A model generated the notes under the pieces. The model searched no databases. It was not told where the DNA came from and saw only the letters and a list, made by a program, of their open reading frames with translations. DNA of 64,000 nt, taken from positions 63,912,777 to 63,976,776 of the forward strand of contig CM057002.1 in the NCBI GenBank assembly GCA_029891345.1, given 5' to 3'. The DNA is from Dryococelus australis (lineage: Eukaryota > Arthropoda > Insecta > Phasmatodea > Phasmatidae). The translations under genes and the position numbers were made by a program. How positions within the stretch are numbered: the first letter of the stretch is position 1; each line of letters begins with the position of its first letter. Shown one piece after another: positions 33,561-47,054 of this stretch.

Positions 33561-34870
33561 TCTGATATGTGTTACGATATTGCAGCGATAAAATAGTACT
33601 TCTGTGATACATAATAAATAAATGAATGTGTAATGCATTGATAAAATATCGTTTGATTATGTGAGCGAGTCTGATAGGTTATACTAATGACATGCCTCGG
33701 CTTAAATATATGCTGCTGCTCAAAATCAGTATGTTCATCCAGATTTGAATTATCTGTGCATTTTAAAAACTAACTCAACAAGAAACCAAAGGAATTAAAT
33801 CAAATTATATATTACTTTTGCATAACTTTTGTTAAAAATTATTTTACTACCCTAATTTTTCAAAATTTTATTACAGACAACATCAGCGTGCTCATTTCAC
33901 ATCAAGATATCTACCAATATTAATATTTACTGGTGCTGGTGTCATTAATAGGTTTACTTTTTCCTGGGGAAAATGCGACATAGCTGTGTCGATAGCGGGA
34001 AATAACCGCAACTCTGCCGATGTCGTGGAGTCATCCTTCACTGGTATAGAACCCAGGAACAGCTCTCCCGCTCACCACGGACAACACATCTCCGGGTGGT
34101 GCTCAGCGAACTCATCCTCTGTGGGCCGGAACAGCGGAGGTGGGTGCAGAATCGGAACTTCGCCAGAATCCGCAGCCAGTAGCAATACTCTCGCAGAATT
34201 GGCTCTCCGAACACCAGACACCGCAGCGTCCTTGGTGCGAAAATCAAAAACCCCGAAGTCCTACTTTACTGGACCGTCCTTCCTTTCGGGCTCATCATAC
34301 AGCTTATGTCGTATTACTTCTTCTTTTAAACATATATAGGCTCAGCATTTCAATAGTACTTGAATAATTATGTATTTCCATCGTTACTATCAAATTTTGC
34401 CAATCAAATATTATAGGTTATCTTTCATACTCAGGACTGACTTCTTTTCTGAGCTGGCCTCTCACACGTGGTTAAAAGTTTCTTAAAAAATAAACCAATA
34501 TTTAAGAGGTTATATTATTGAGAAATTTTGTAATATGTGTCCTAAGTAATAAAAAAAGAAACCTATAATGTGACCACCTATTCACACGTAGCACAAAATT
34601 ACTATAGTAATATTGTAATTTATCAGTATTGAATACATTGTCGATAGATGGCGCTATACACATTTTAACTAGGGTTATCGTTTAATTTATGTCTACTTCA
34701 CCCAGAAACGTTTACCTATACACCATCGACGTAAGATTTTTTTTCAAATTTGTATTGTTGTTTCGGTTGAGTTGGGATGGAATTAAATATTAATTAATCA
34801 ATTGTAAATTGTGCTACGAAGTAATGAAGTAATTAGTTTAATTGAAAATTAATTTTAATAGCTCTAGGTG
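33561..34870. other. No supported feature
   Basis: Includes a GC-richer segment at 33.98-34.30 kb, open on both strands (117 codons at 33986-34339 on plus), without a recognised motif. Confidence 0.4.
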
Positions 34871-34877
34871 AAAAAAG

Positions 34878-35600
34878 TTGGGAAAGTCTTTCACAACCGT
34901 CACAGTGTATGTTAACAAGAAAAATATCTGCAGAACTGGAAGTACTGCGAGAATTGATAAACTACCTAGCCAGATGGTTAGTGTAAGCACAAGTGTAAAT
35001 AGCTTGAAAGAATATTTAAATAGTGTAAACCAGAATGTAAATAGCCAGATATCTAAAGCAAGTGATTTTGTAGATAGGGAAGTAGACTGTGTAGATGAGA
35101 TTGTAGACAATAAATCACATGACACTAGCGAGATAGTGAAGACAGGAATTGACTGCGTGGACAAGGAAAAAGACAGTCTCAGTGGAAGGATGGGCAGTGT
35201 TGAGAATGAAATGAAAGAGAAGACGAGGTAATTAGAGAAGAAATGGCGGGAATTTCTTCAGCAGCAGAGTTCCCCTAACATGACATCGGCAGTCGAGAAA
35301 AGTGGCGAAGTGGAACAAGTAGTTCACAACGCAGCAACTTTAGAGGATAGACAGCTGATTTGCAGCTTTGGTGTAGCGCAGTTAGCACTGGAGGACTAAG
35401 CCCGCCCCTTGCGATGGCCAAACATCTTGAGGGGAGCACCGAGACCAGTTTGGAACAGACGCCGCCATGAATGGCTGGTCGGCTGAACAGCTGGCTAACT
35501 ACTTCGTGGCTGCACTGAAAGGCCCTGCATTCAGCATATTACAATATATTGCAGAGCGACATCGACTGGAGCACCACACACACAGGCTCACAGAAGGCAC
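34878..35600 (+). pseudogene. Gag relic of a Ty3/gypsy-type retroelement
   Basis: The frame at 34878-35231 (117 codons) is rich in Ser, Val, Asp, Glu and Lys with heptad-like spacing (VSTSVNSLKEYLNSVNQNVN), consistent with a coiled coil. After one stop (35229) the same frame continues LEKKWREFLQQQ to about 35399. A downstream part in other frames reads HLEGSTETSLEQTPP and then NGWSAEQLANYFVAALKGPA, ending ILQYIAE near 35555. The last block matches the capsid-like pattern NGWxxxxxAxxLxxxLxGxAxxxL of arthropod gypsy Gag proteins. Neither the Cys-His knuckle nor pol follows. The element is a 5' fragment, unrelated in position to the pol relic at 27-28.8 kb. Confidence 0.65.
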
Positions 35601-38600
35601 AGCATTCTCTAGGACTACCATTGTACTTTGGCTAGTCTGGTCTCAAGACGTGTCGTCTATAGTCTGGATATGTACGTGGCCCGTCTATCCAGTCACTTAT
35701 TGGTTGGTAGCATTTCCAGACACATTTGCAGCAGTTATGCGACGATTCCCCATTAGATATAATTTGATGTGATCATGGTTCCACGTCAAAATTCAAACAT
35801 CTTGCATCTATGGGCTATTATAAACTATAAATCCTAGTAGCAAAATGTTCAGAACATTCATGTGGTCCTTTTAAATTTAAATGTCTGTTAGCAAACAGCG
35901 CCAGGAGCTCGCAACTTCACGTACCTGCGTGTGCAGAAAGTTGCATTTAACCAAGGCGAATGGAACAAGCGCCCCGTGCGGAGAGCGCCTGCACATAGGA
36001 CACCGTAGACTCAAGGTACATGGGCGCCACTAGTGTTTGTTTGCTATTCCACGTGTGTCAAACTACGTGAACAATAGAGGGTTAGCAACTGAGTAGGTAG
36101 AAAAAGCTGCCAAAAGTGATTCATTTTATTTACATCAACACGCAAACAGTAGTATTGGTGATGTAGGGTATGTACGTATTTTTTTTACAGTAATATCATT
36201 ATAATTTCATATTAATAACAGTTTCATTTTCCCTCCTGTCGGTGCGAACCTTAATTTAATTTTGAAGTTACCTTCTTGCAGGTGCTATTTTTATGGCATG
36301 TGTGTAAAGTATTACGTAAATAATTTTAGTTACCTGTGTTTTAAAAGTTATATCTCAATCGAAAACTAAACAAACGCTAACTTTTTAATCTTGGCAAAAT
36401 TATTATTATTATTACAATATTGCATGGGAATTATTTTATTCGAAGCAAGTTTACAAGTGCTTTTTTCCTAAAATAATATATATATATATATATAATGTTA
36501 TACTATACAACATAATTTCAAGAAGTGATAATATCACTCTGTGTAGCTATTTTTAATATTTCAGAAGCAACTGAAGCTAGGCCATGTTGAATATATGGGT
36601 GGTTTGGTTGTATATATAACGGCTCAAAGGAAACACGAGTGTTTACAGCAAAAATAAATAAATTCTCATCGCTTATAAACCAAAATATCACAAATTTCAG
36701 CATAATTCAATGTCACGTTGACATCCTTCCACTAGAAGTGTAAACGAGTAGTAGTTTTAGTATCACTATGTCAACGTCCCAAACGTGCAAAGTGCATCGT
36801 GGAAGCCTCTTACGTATTACTAAAGTTTCCCACCCCGCTGTGAAGCAGTGAGCAAAGCGACGAAATAGGAACATTCATCTTCGTAGCATACGGGATGATG
36901 AACATGAAGTTATTCCACCTCTTCGTATGGCTCAGGCAATACATGAAGTTACGTTTTCCCGTATTAAAAACGATTTTACATTTTTTTTATAAACCGACGA
37001 ATCTACAAACGCATTTATGGACTACTGGATTTTTTTTTTTACCAGCGGGTACAGATACATTATGATGAGTAATGGGAGGCGTAATGACATTAAAGAGCAA
37101 AATTAGGCAGAGAATAATTTATTTACTGTGGTTACGCGTTAACCATTTAAAAGTGACGCGTTGTCTCGATTATGGTACATTATGCCTCGTCGAACGGAGA
37201 CCTGCTTCTACGTTTTCCTACCAGCAATGTTAATCCATATAATAAAAACTGCTGGTGCGATCATAAGGAACGCCTAACTGCTAACTACTTCGATTTTTTT
37301 TTTCATTTAAGGAGGTGGGTGGGGGATAAGTAATTCGTTTTCCCGATAGCAATTTTTTTCATAGTATATTGATTCCCCACGATGACATTAATACCACCTC
37401 ATCTACAATGACAAAAATTGTTACTTGACTGTTATTTTTTTCTACTGAACATATTTAAAGTTGGTGGACACATGATTTTTGACAAGCGAAAACATTGTGT
37501 GCACGAAGTTATATTACGAAACAGCGTTCAAAAACGCGTTTACAAATCTAGCATGGAAAGGAAACTTAATGTCGTACACTTTAGCCAGTCATAATAAATA
37601 ATTTTCCAGACGCAGACGGGCAAACAACATAAACACCGTGGTGTATTCCTACACATACGCCACAATTTTAATTCAAATACGACCCGCCACATCCCTAAAC
37701 TAACCAAGCTGCCTGGCATATTGGCTACTAATGTTTGCCTCGTAGTAGTGACGTCACTAGACAGGCTAGATCAGGTTGTGCGGCCTTGAAGTCCCAGTGG
37801 TAATATCTTCGTTTCGTTTTTCATTATTATGGAGTACGTCTCCGTACGATGATTGCGCATTTCCGTAAGATGTTTCATGAACGAATACGCACGTTTTGAA
37901 CAGTGTAGTGCGCATAGCCAAAGAAACGAGGATGCATTTCGTAAAGAAAATTTTATTAAACAGCTATCGGAATTAAAGTGAAATATGTGTGCGTTTCAAA
38001 CTATGGGGAGTAATTAAAATATGTCATTTGGTTTCCTTTGGATCTGTGTTAACTTAGTGATTGTGTTAGTGGTCCCGCTGGAACAAATATTACGTCATGA
38101 AATTACTTTTTGTGGTCTCGTCTGTGATGATATTACTGGCATTAGGGCTTTCTGGATGCCACTCACCTACACGAGGTGTATAAAGTCAGAAACTTAGATA
38201 CGCAACTCCTGCTGTTATTAGGTCTTACGCTTCGTATGTTATACGTTAAGCCGAGTCTATGCTTGTTTAAAATTCGTTCACAACTTTACTCGTAATTCGG
38301 TTAACTAAGACGATAACAAGGTGATTCCGAATTTACTGTAATCAGGATATGCAGCCGTTTTAAATTCTGTTTGTGTAAAATCATGTAATGCAATTCTTAA
38401 GAGTCTTTCGGTTTGATAAATCCACGTTTGTGGCTTAAAAGTATTTTTGTGTTTAATAAAAACCTTCAACCAACTTTTTTCTTCTCAACACGTATTTGTC
38501 TTCATACCGGGGAAACCACAGATTTATTCCATAGACTATATATTTTTGATAAACATATAGGTGGTGGATAAAATACGTAGAAAAACAATATACATAAGGG

Positions 38601-39949
38601 TATTTTGAACATAATTTACGGATTTATGTTGAAATCCCCAAAAATTGTATAGCAATAATACTATTTTTTCAGTAAAATATTCCGTGAAGTACTATTAATG
38701 TACAAATTATTCGTCCACAGCATTGCCTGATCAATTTGATTTATATATTAATTATGCCACAAATATTCTGGACAGTTGAAGTAGAAAAAAAAATTTTATT
38801 GTGAGACGCCATGATTGTTTTTAAAATTACTTTTAACCTTTTGTTGTTTTGGTGGATAATTAAACTAAACTCTAAGACTTGCTGCTTGGATCTGGAATAA
38901 CATACACGTAATAAGCGTGTACATGTGTAACTATAAGTAATATAAAACATGCGTAACTTCACCTCTTCAATACTTAAAATTACTGGTTTGTACAATTTCG
39001 TCCTTAAACAAACCAAAAATATTTAACTCGTAAAATATTTCTCAATAAAAATGGTACCGCTTATTGTCTGTTGTCATAAAATGTCTTTTGTACTAAGTTT
39101 ACGTACCCCGTTATTTCAGATGTGAAACTTATGTAATCGAATTAAAATTCCTAATTCTACTTCATGTATACTTCTTGTCAGAAACAACAGTGCCATGGTA
39201 ACGTAAATTTGCATGGGGTTATACAAGAAGTGCTTTACTCGAAGCCTTTCGTGCAGTAATATAATTCAGGTATATCATGTACAGGCGGCTGTAATACTCG
39301 ACTCTGAAGTGTGCCCAATCCCTTTTATAAACAAGGACCTGCATTAGCTCACCTCTAAATCCAAGAGTACAGAGCAAAGTCCGTCGGTAAATATTGGCGG
39401 GGCTTCTTCGCCGAGCAAACCTGTTCAGTTTGCTATTCGCCCTCTAATTACACGATCCTCTGTGTGCAGAGGGACCGCCAATCACGTGCAGGCAATAGGA
39501 GCTGCAGTGTTCGCAACTGCGACCTAAAACTACGTTGTCAACACTGGCGACCACTGGAGCGTAATAGAGTTGACTCTGAAGTAAAAGGAATTTACAATTT
39601 CCAGCGTCGTGAATAAGCAAAATGCACCGACTTTTTTTTTTTCACATGTAGCAGTATGCGAAATTCTTAGTGTTTCATTTTGTTTTATTTTGTCTACCGG
39701 CCAACTTCAGTGGAGATGTATAATTAAGATTACAGTGTAAAGATTTATTTGGAATATTACCATACCGGGATATAGAAATGATGGTAAAGTGTGTTTGGTA
39801 AAATAATTTCCCATGCACTTATACCACGATTCCTTAACTGTTTCTGAAAACGTGAAATGTGTGTGGTAAGTTCCAAACATGTTAGAGACTATTGCTAATA
39901 TACAATTGCGGAATGCCGCATTCGGAATTTTTCGGGTTTCCTCGGCTAC
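35601..39949. other. 4.3-kb stretch with no supported feature
   Basis: Mostly AT-rich. A CRE-like palindrome TGACGTCA occurs at 37749-37756, and a TA run at 36477-36494. No coding relic or shared repeat was seen. Confidence 0.4.
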
Positions 39950-40109
39950 ACGCATTGTGCAGCAGGGAATATGATTGGTGATTTCGTCGATCGTCGCATA
40001 TCTTACGTCCGCTCCGCTGTGCGAAGTTAGCCATTTTATCGGGTGTTTTTTGGTATTTTAGAAGATTGATGGAGTAGTGGTTATTCTCATCAAATTCCGG
40101 TTGCCTTAG
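39950..40109 (+). promoter_or_regulatory. Candidate promoter and 5' untranslated exon
   Basis: A CpG-rich stretch (GATTTCGTCGATCGTCGCAT, ACGTCCGCTCCGCTGTGCGA) follows an inverted CCAAT box (ATTGG, 39975). It ends at a consensus-quality splice donor, CCTTAG|GTAAGTAAC, with the intron starting at 40110. GCCATTTTATCGG at 40031 resembles the YY1-type element common near insect start sites. No start codon with a following frame is evident, so this would be a noncoding first exon. Chance remains possible. Confidence 0.3.
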
Positions 40110-41400
40110 GTAAGTAACTAATAATTTATCACGTATCTCACATCTTTCTTGTCGTAGAAATGCTTAATGCTTGTTAGAATGTAGGAACACATGGCTTCAG
40201 TTTATCTGTTTAGGTGTAGTAAATTTCGTTAAATGTACATTTGTGAAGGTATTTCCATTCTTTACATTGGTTGGCGAACGTGTAAAGTAATAATAAAATG
40301 ATGCTTAAATCTCGCCTTCGTAGGCTTCCCACACAACTGAATTCCGGGAGCTGGAAATGTTGCAAAGAAAATTAATATAAAAATTAAAATAATAAAATAT
40401 AATTTTAATACCTGGAAAACACACACAACCGTGTACATAACTTTTACCATTCCTCAGTGTATAACAGCTAAAGTTAACCTAAATTTATTTGGAAGAATAC
40501 AAAATAATCTTAAATTGAAGTAGGTCTAGCTACCTACCTATATGATAAGATAGGTCTAGTTGGGGAATCATTATTTTCTCTGTATAACGTTTCTGGTACG
40601 CCCAAAAACATTACTTTACTGTTACTTTATTGTAACATAACCATTAAAAAACAACATATTTTTAAAAAATCTTGCAGCAGTAGGCCTAATGTGAGTAGCC
40701 TAATGATAAGTTGTTGCAATATGGCCATATTTTGATGAAGTAAATAAATTTTATTCCCCCATTACTAGAAATTTTCCATTCAGAATACAGTTATTGCAGT
40801 TACAATTATTAGTGATGAACAGTATTCGTATAATCTGACAATAACAACGTTTTCTTTTATTTATAATATTAGAGTTTTGCTTAGTCACTTGGACTGTGGC
40901 TACTATTTTTCATTACTGATCAAATAAATTGCCATGAAAATTAAAATATAGGCTAATGTTTCAGATTTACCAAATGGGTTGTTTCCATAGCCCCTCCCCT
41001 GTACACTACATAATTACTTTGAATCGTCCATTGTTCCATCAAGAAAGCGGATGCAGTTATTGTAAGTACACTGTGTGCTGCTTGAGTGAGAAATTGAGTT
41101 AGGGCACAGTAATACATGTTTGGTGTTTATATGGGTTGGTTTTGTAAATACCTAGTTGCAGCTTTTAATTTCTTAAATTGAATAATATTTTATTGCATAT
41201 TATATCCTACATTTTCCTATACTTGAAAACATTTACTATCTGAGTTCATCTTTAGTGATTATGGAACTGTAAAAATTAACACTTCAATCAAGTGTAGGTA
41301 TAATTTATGTATGGACATGTGGTTTACTGCGCTAAATAAAGGAGGCCGTAACCTAACTACGTAGCTTCACTATTGTTGAATGACAAGAGTGTGTGTTCGT
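40110..41400. other. No supported feature
   Basis: AT-rich; if the preceding call is right this is intron. Confidence 0.4.
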
Positions 41401-41404
41401 GTGT

Positions 41405-42262
41405 GAGTAATTCTTAAGGATAGGGGCTTTTTCGAAAGAAAAAAATCTCTGAAAGAGGTACAATTCCCCTCTACTAATTACACAGAACACAATTACTAGG
41501 GGTATCAACACTTTACAAATAGAAACCCCAAACACGATACTGGACAGAGCTATGAAGATCAGGGAAATTTTGGGGTTAAAAAAATATTAAAAATTGGCCT
41601 AGGCCTATATACGTTTTCATGATAAATCTAACCCCTCAATTTCCCCTCCCCCCACCGGTTCATAGCCCTCGCCACCATCGTATTTCTAGATTTTATTGGT
41701 AACAGTGTCAATTTAGGTAATATTCAGTTGAATATTTTTGTAATTAAAAATGTTTTCATCATAAAGTACTACAAAAATATTACAAATAGCACGAAAATGT
41801 TTAATTGCTAAACACACACATGCATTATTTCTTAGTGCAAATGGGGCTACATATGAAATTCATTTATGGCGAAACTCCAAGCTTTGTTGATGCTTGACGC
41901 TTCGCGCCACCATAAAAAAAATTGCCGGCGACGTTGAATCACTGTTTTGGGGATTTACTCCCTTGCTGAAGCTGGGACTCTGGCTCTGTTCATGATGTTT
42001 GGCTACGCTCGTACACTCTATTTGCAATTTAATATATTTTCGTGAATAAATAGTACATTATGTACATATGTTTCAATCGTTTTACCCCACAATTCCCCTG
42101 ATCTTCATAGCTCTCCCCAATATTGTTTTTGGAGTTTCTATTGGTCAAATGTTGATGCCGCTGGTATATTTGTGTTCTGTGTAATTAGTAGAGGGGAATT
42201 ATATCACTTTACACGAAATATTATTTTCGAAATAGCCCGCCCCTATTCTTAAGAATTGCGGA
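41405..42262. mobile_element. Long-TIR element with arms of about 175 bp
   Basis: Left arm 41405-41582 is inverse to right arm 42083-42262. Paired landmarks: ATTCTTAAGGATAGGGGC with its inverse at 42240; CAATTCCCCTCTACTAATTA with the inverse at 42180-42200; ACACAGAACACAA; AGCTATGAAGATCAGGG with its inverse near 42100. A third degenerate copy of the inner part of the arm lies at 41625-41720. The roughly 500-bp middle has no coding relic. The element is a non-autonomous DNA transposon or an inverted pair of another repeat. Confidence 0.75.
41865..42025 (+). repeat. Dispersed repeat, copy 1
   Basis: The stretch ATGGCGAAACTCCAAGCTTT to TTTGGCTACGCTCGTACACT matches 43455-43650 in order and orientation. 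Here a short A8 (ACCATAAAAAAAATTGCC) stands where copy 2 has 51 A. It lies inside the long-TIR element. Confidence 0.7.
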
Positions 42263-43299
42263 AATATTAAATTATTATATTACTCGCCCAATCAATAGTA
42301 CTATGTTGTATCCACGATACAATGTTTACCCTATTTGACGATTTTCCAGACACCCTCACATTACTGAACTAATATTATAATTTAAATAACTCCATTATAT
42401 ATATATATATATAAAGCACATAAACGCTTGAATTTTCACACGGATATTTGATTTAACACGTCTAACCGAGTGAATTGCATATAAAACTCACTTTCATGCA
42501 TTTACACTGTTCTAAACACCTAAGACCGTTACACATCCACCATTAGTTCTGCAAATTCCCTCAGTGCACTGTGCAGTGTAATGCGTAATGGCGACGCACT
42601 TTGTGTATAAACACCATCTCGGAACCTGTTCGTATATGTTGTACTATATGTATATTATTTTACACTAGTTAAACATTGCGTAGTTCACTCCTCTCGTGAA
42701 TATAGACAAGGTAAGTCTTCCGTAATTCACCAGACTGACATAATCTTCCTACACTGTTTGATACCTGTTTTGTATACCTGTATAACCTCAGCATCGCTGC
42801 ATAAATATGCTTGTATATGGGGTTTTACACATCACGTATTCATTGCAAACAGTATTCTTACATGTAAAACAATTCACCGACCCAATATAAATATATTCTA
42901 CGAAAATTAAGGCCTATACGTGTTTTATTGCATAAACACAGCAATCTTGATAACCCTCTTCCCTACCGAAACTTTTTTTTTTACAGAAAACTACTTGAAG
43001 CCCCTCCAAAATTCCTAGTTATGACAACTATTAATTATATCTATCATGTTCAGGTATTATTTTCCTGATTTCCGAAAAAAAAACCCTACTAAGAATTACC
43101 ATGTGTGTACCGACGCGCCGTAGTGCATCGAAACACACACATTATTTTAGTTTATGTGTAGGGACAGTTGTTTTTCACGATAATATTTTAAGACCATTTT
43201 TACCCTAAAACACTTTTGTTCATGTGCTCTTTCATGGATGGATGATTTTAAATGTCATTTGATTCGAGTGTCTGTCCTCGAATCAGTATCGGAGTACTA
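42263..43299. other. No supported feature
   Basis: AT-rich with a TA run at 42396-42412. Confidence 0.4.
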
Positions 43300-43489
43300 C
43301 TTTATGATTGGCTCAGTCAAATAGTCTTCTCAGTCAAATGTCTTCTCACGTAGACATGCGTCCAATAACCAAAGGAAGTTGTGGTTGGGGACGTAGGATA
43401 TTGAAGCCTAGCATGGCCGAAAATATTTCGCGAAAAATACCTGCCCCTATTTATATGGCAAATTCCAAGCTCTGTGGGTGCAAGAACGC

Positions 43490-43545
<56 letters not shown>

Positions 43546-43660
43546 CCTGCTTAACTTGAATTGCTGCTTTGGAGATTAAATCCCCTGCTGGTGCTGGAAC
43601 TCTGGCCCAGTGCAAAATGTTTGGCTACGCTTGAACACTATGTTTGAGTGCTAGGTGCTT
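43300..43660 (+). repeat. Dispersed repeat, copy 2, with a 51-A run
   Basis: The segment contains GGCCGAAAATATTTCGCGAA, GGCAAATTCCAAGCTCTGTG, an uninterrupted A run at 43494-43544, TTGAATTGCTGCTTTGGAGA and TGTTTGGCTACGCTTGAACA. From 43455 on it is collinear with 41865-42025. The A run is internal to the repeat, not a retroposon tail, since homology resumes after it. Confidence 0.75.
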
Positions 43661-46625
43661 ATGCTTGAATATCAATTAGTCAGGTTCACAGTAAAAACTA
43701 TAACCTATTCTGACGTTAGGTTTAATTTAGTTAGGTGTTTTGCATTTTAAATAGCTAGCGACAGCAGTACGTAAGCCCTTCAATGCAATACTACACAGTA
43801 CAATTCACTACACTTACTTTCCATGCAAAAACTAAGAGTATAAATTACGTTATGTACTCACCCATGTAAGTGGTGATTTACTGCCGATAACGCTTATATA
43901 GGACACTTTAATGTCTATTCAATGTGATAAAAAACTCCACAAATACTCTTATTTACGCAAAATTAATATATTTTAACACTTCACATCAACATAGCTGCAA
44001 AGAAACACACTACTGTCGCACAGTAATTTGATTAAACATGTCAGATGGAAAAAAATCACAACGAAACACACTTAATAGCACTCGTAAATCACACACCTAC
44101 TAAATGTATATTTTTTTACTACTACTAATATGTTATGTAGTAAAATCCTGAGAATAAACATTCATGACTGTTTTTCTGTCACTGTAAATTTGTTTGTGTA
44201 ATGATTTGTCGAGAATGGCGGGATGGTTGTCATCATAATTGAAACTTAATTCAAAACAGCCGATTTAAAAAAAAAAAATACTACTGATAGCTTTGTTAAA
44301 TTATTGGTATTTCTGCTTGACATTTGAGTGCATTTGTTTGAATTACTTAACATGATAATATCAAAAACACTTTTAGTATGTTGGAAACACTAATACGAGA
44401 CTTTACATTCTGACACACACACGTTGGGAAGCTAATACGTGTCACCACAGTCATATACTACTCCTCAAACTTTAAAATGTCTCATTTCAACAGTTATGCA
44501 TTTGATGTATTTTCAGAGAACATAATTACGAAACAATATAATACCAGTGAGAAATACAAGTCTGCACGAACAATAATTTGGTTAAATAAGTATAATGTGA
44601 GTTTTTGTTCGTGCAAGTTTCATCAAGTACACTCCCAAAGTGTTAGTTACAGTGGTTGGAAAAGCAACTGTTTACGAATCTTATTCAGTGGTAGCAACAT
44701 TACAGCTGCTTGACATATATGATGGTACTTAGTAATTTTTCCACAGATGGTACTTCATCAAGATGGCCGCCTTTTTGTTGCTTATGGGAGTAGGAGCCAA
44801 ATTCAGACGTTTGACCTCAGTACAGCATGTTACAACATGTAATGAACTAGGCCTACTAAAAAACCCTCAGCAATAGATTTAAAAAATGTAAGAGTAATGC
44901 TTCATGTGTATTGACTTACATGCTAAAACAGTTATACCTCTAGTATTAATAGAAATTTATTTAATTTTTTACACTTACGTCAATTTGTTCAAGCATTGTT
45001 ACCCAATATTATATCTGCCATATTGTCTTGTAAGCAAAACATTAATTGGTGTAAGTTTGACATTTACTCAGCATCTAAGCTGATAATTTGTAAATATTTA
45101 ATATCAATACTAATAATTTCAAAATACTTTTTCCATCATCTTATTTATTTATATATATTTGGAAATGTTACCATACATTTGTATGGGAATGTTACCATTT
45201 ATAGATAGGAAAATCTCCATACATGTATTGGAATGTTACAAGACGTATGTATGGTAAATTTCCCATACGTGCCTGAGTTAAAAACTCCCCATACATGTTT
45301 GGGAATCATACCAAATTTCTTTACAGTGTATTATAGTAAATTGAAGGGTGTAGTATCGATATCCATTTGGATATAAATATGTGCGTTCATTTTATGAGAG
45401 GTTGAAATTATCGTATATGCATGATGTAAGAATTTCGATACGTAACGATTGAAGAAATATCATAAAATAACCTCTTTCTTAATGTAAAAGTTATATCTTA
45501 CTCTAACTTTATAAGACAATATTTCGAATGCTCTGAACCACATTATGACTAATTTTTTCCTTATTGGTACTGAGAATACAAGATAATGCACAACTTAAAT
45601 GAAACCAAGCTTGTTTTTCTAAACGAAATACCGCCTGAACTGTACTACGTGATGCAGCATTTCTGAAATTACAGCAGTTCCGTTTTTCCTTAGGATGCTA
45701 GCAAATTAAAAAAAAATTGTAAACCTTTAACTACTATTATCATCAGTTTGCGATCCTTCAAACGAGAGTCCCAAGTTCTTATCTAAATACGTGGGCATTT
45801 TAATCGAAAAATTTTATAAGTCGTGGTTTTAATGTGTACAGTAATATTAAGTTAAAAAGTTTTATCAGATATAAACCAGGGCTATAGAGGAAAATACCAG
45901 ATTTGAAGTTGATGAGGGCCCGTAAGGTATCAAACTCCATCGCACTCTTGCTGATAAACTACTTTTTACATTTATTTGTGTGCAGTAAAATTTAAAATCA
46001 TAAGATAACAGGCATCCATAAATTTTCTCCTTATGAATTTGAAATAAACATACTTACGTTGAAAAATAATGAATTTCCTGTCCACTATATATCATTACAT
46101 AACAATAGAATGGAACATGTCCTATATACTAAAAGTAAACATACTTTGTGTTTGATTACAATTTAAATTTATTATAAGCAGAAAATTAGCAAATATTTTG
46201 AGTAATTTTTCCGAATAGTTAAAATTTTACGTGGATGGTAAGAATGTCACTCCTTGTTTCTTCAAAGAAGTCATATCCATGTCGAAAGAATATGAAGATA
46301 TGACAGATACAGTACTTTGAATGTTCAGTTGCCGCATGTTTTAATTAAATGTTCTCATTTTATATTCGATTTACAAAAAAATTCTACAGGACTCAAATAA
46401 TTCATAATTAGGAATATTTGGAATAATATTGTGAAATTGAACATAAACTGGCATTTAATTGCCTTCGTAAATTTATTTTGGCGAATGGACGTTCCCTGTA
46501 ATTTCTTTACACATATCTTACAGCTTCTGGAGTACATCGGTTTGCCTGCACGAACTTGTCAGATTTTGGGAAGAGAGAAGCAGTTACCTGAATTCCGAAG
46601 TCGATAAAGAGGATAGTGGTAAAGG
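43661..46625. other. 3-kb stretch, little recognised
   Basis: AT-rich. At 45163-45310 a short phrase (CCATACATGTATTGGAATGT and variants, in both orientations) recurs about five times. AAGATGGCCGCC at 44760 is a single YY1-like site without other promoter signs. Confidence 0.4.
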
Positions 46626-47050
46626 TATAGGCTGTTAACGGTAAACTGAGCACTTTCGAAAGTCTTGCTTGGTATTTACTTGCATGTACGGTGTATATTC
46701 TTCCGCCTTACGTAAAATTAACTCTGTTATAGGCCTCACAACACTATGCATGCGCCAATAAAATGAAATTGTGAAATCATTACAAAAGAAAATATTTAAA
46801 AATTATGCTAATTTTTACACTTCGGTGCTTAAAAAAATAAGGAGGCTAAAGAAAATTTTTTAAGTTATCACAAATAGTTACCTAACACTTATTATTCGAT
46901 GTTAAGATATGGAACCTCTTTCTCTCCATCGTTACCATTCTTGCTAGGTGCATGTCACACAGTGTGCCCGTTAAAATATGCACAGGTAGGAGCAGTGACA
47001 TATTTCTAAGATTGGTTTCAAAAGTGCTCACTTTATCGTGAACAGACTTT
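46626..47050 (-). mobile_element. MITE-A, full length, inverted
   Basis: Left end TATA plus GGCTGTTAACGGTAAACTGA; right end CAAAAGTGCTCACTTTATCG then TGAACAGACTTTA. The internal order matches the inverted copy at 24047 (TACTTGCATGTACGGTGTAT, CTCCATCGTTACC, GAGCAGTGACATATTTCT). Confidence 0.9.
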
Positions 47051-47054
47051 ACTT

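Noticed and set aside
37749-37756. TGACGTCA as a regulatory site
   Set aside because: An isolated 8-mer without CpG enrichment or other promoter signs is expected by chance about once per 64 kb.
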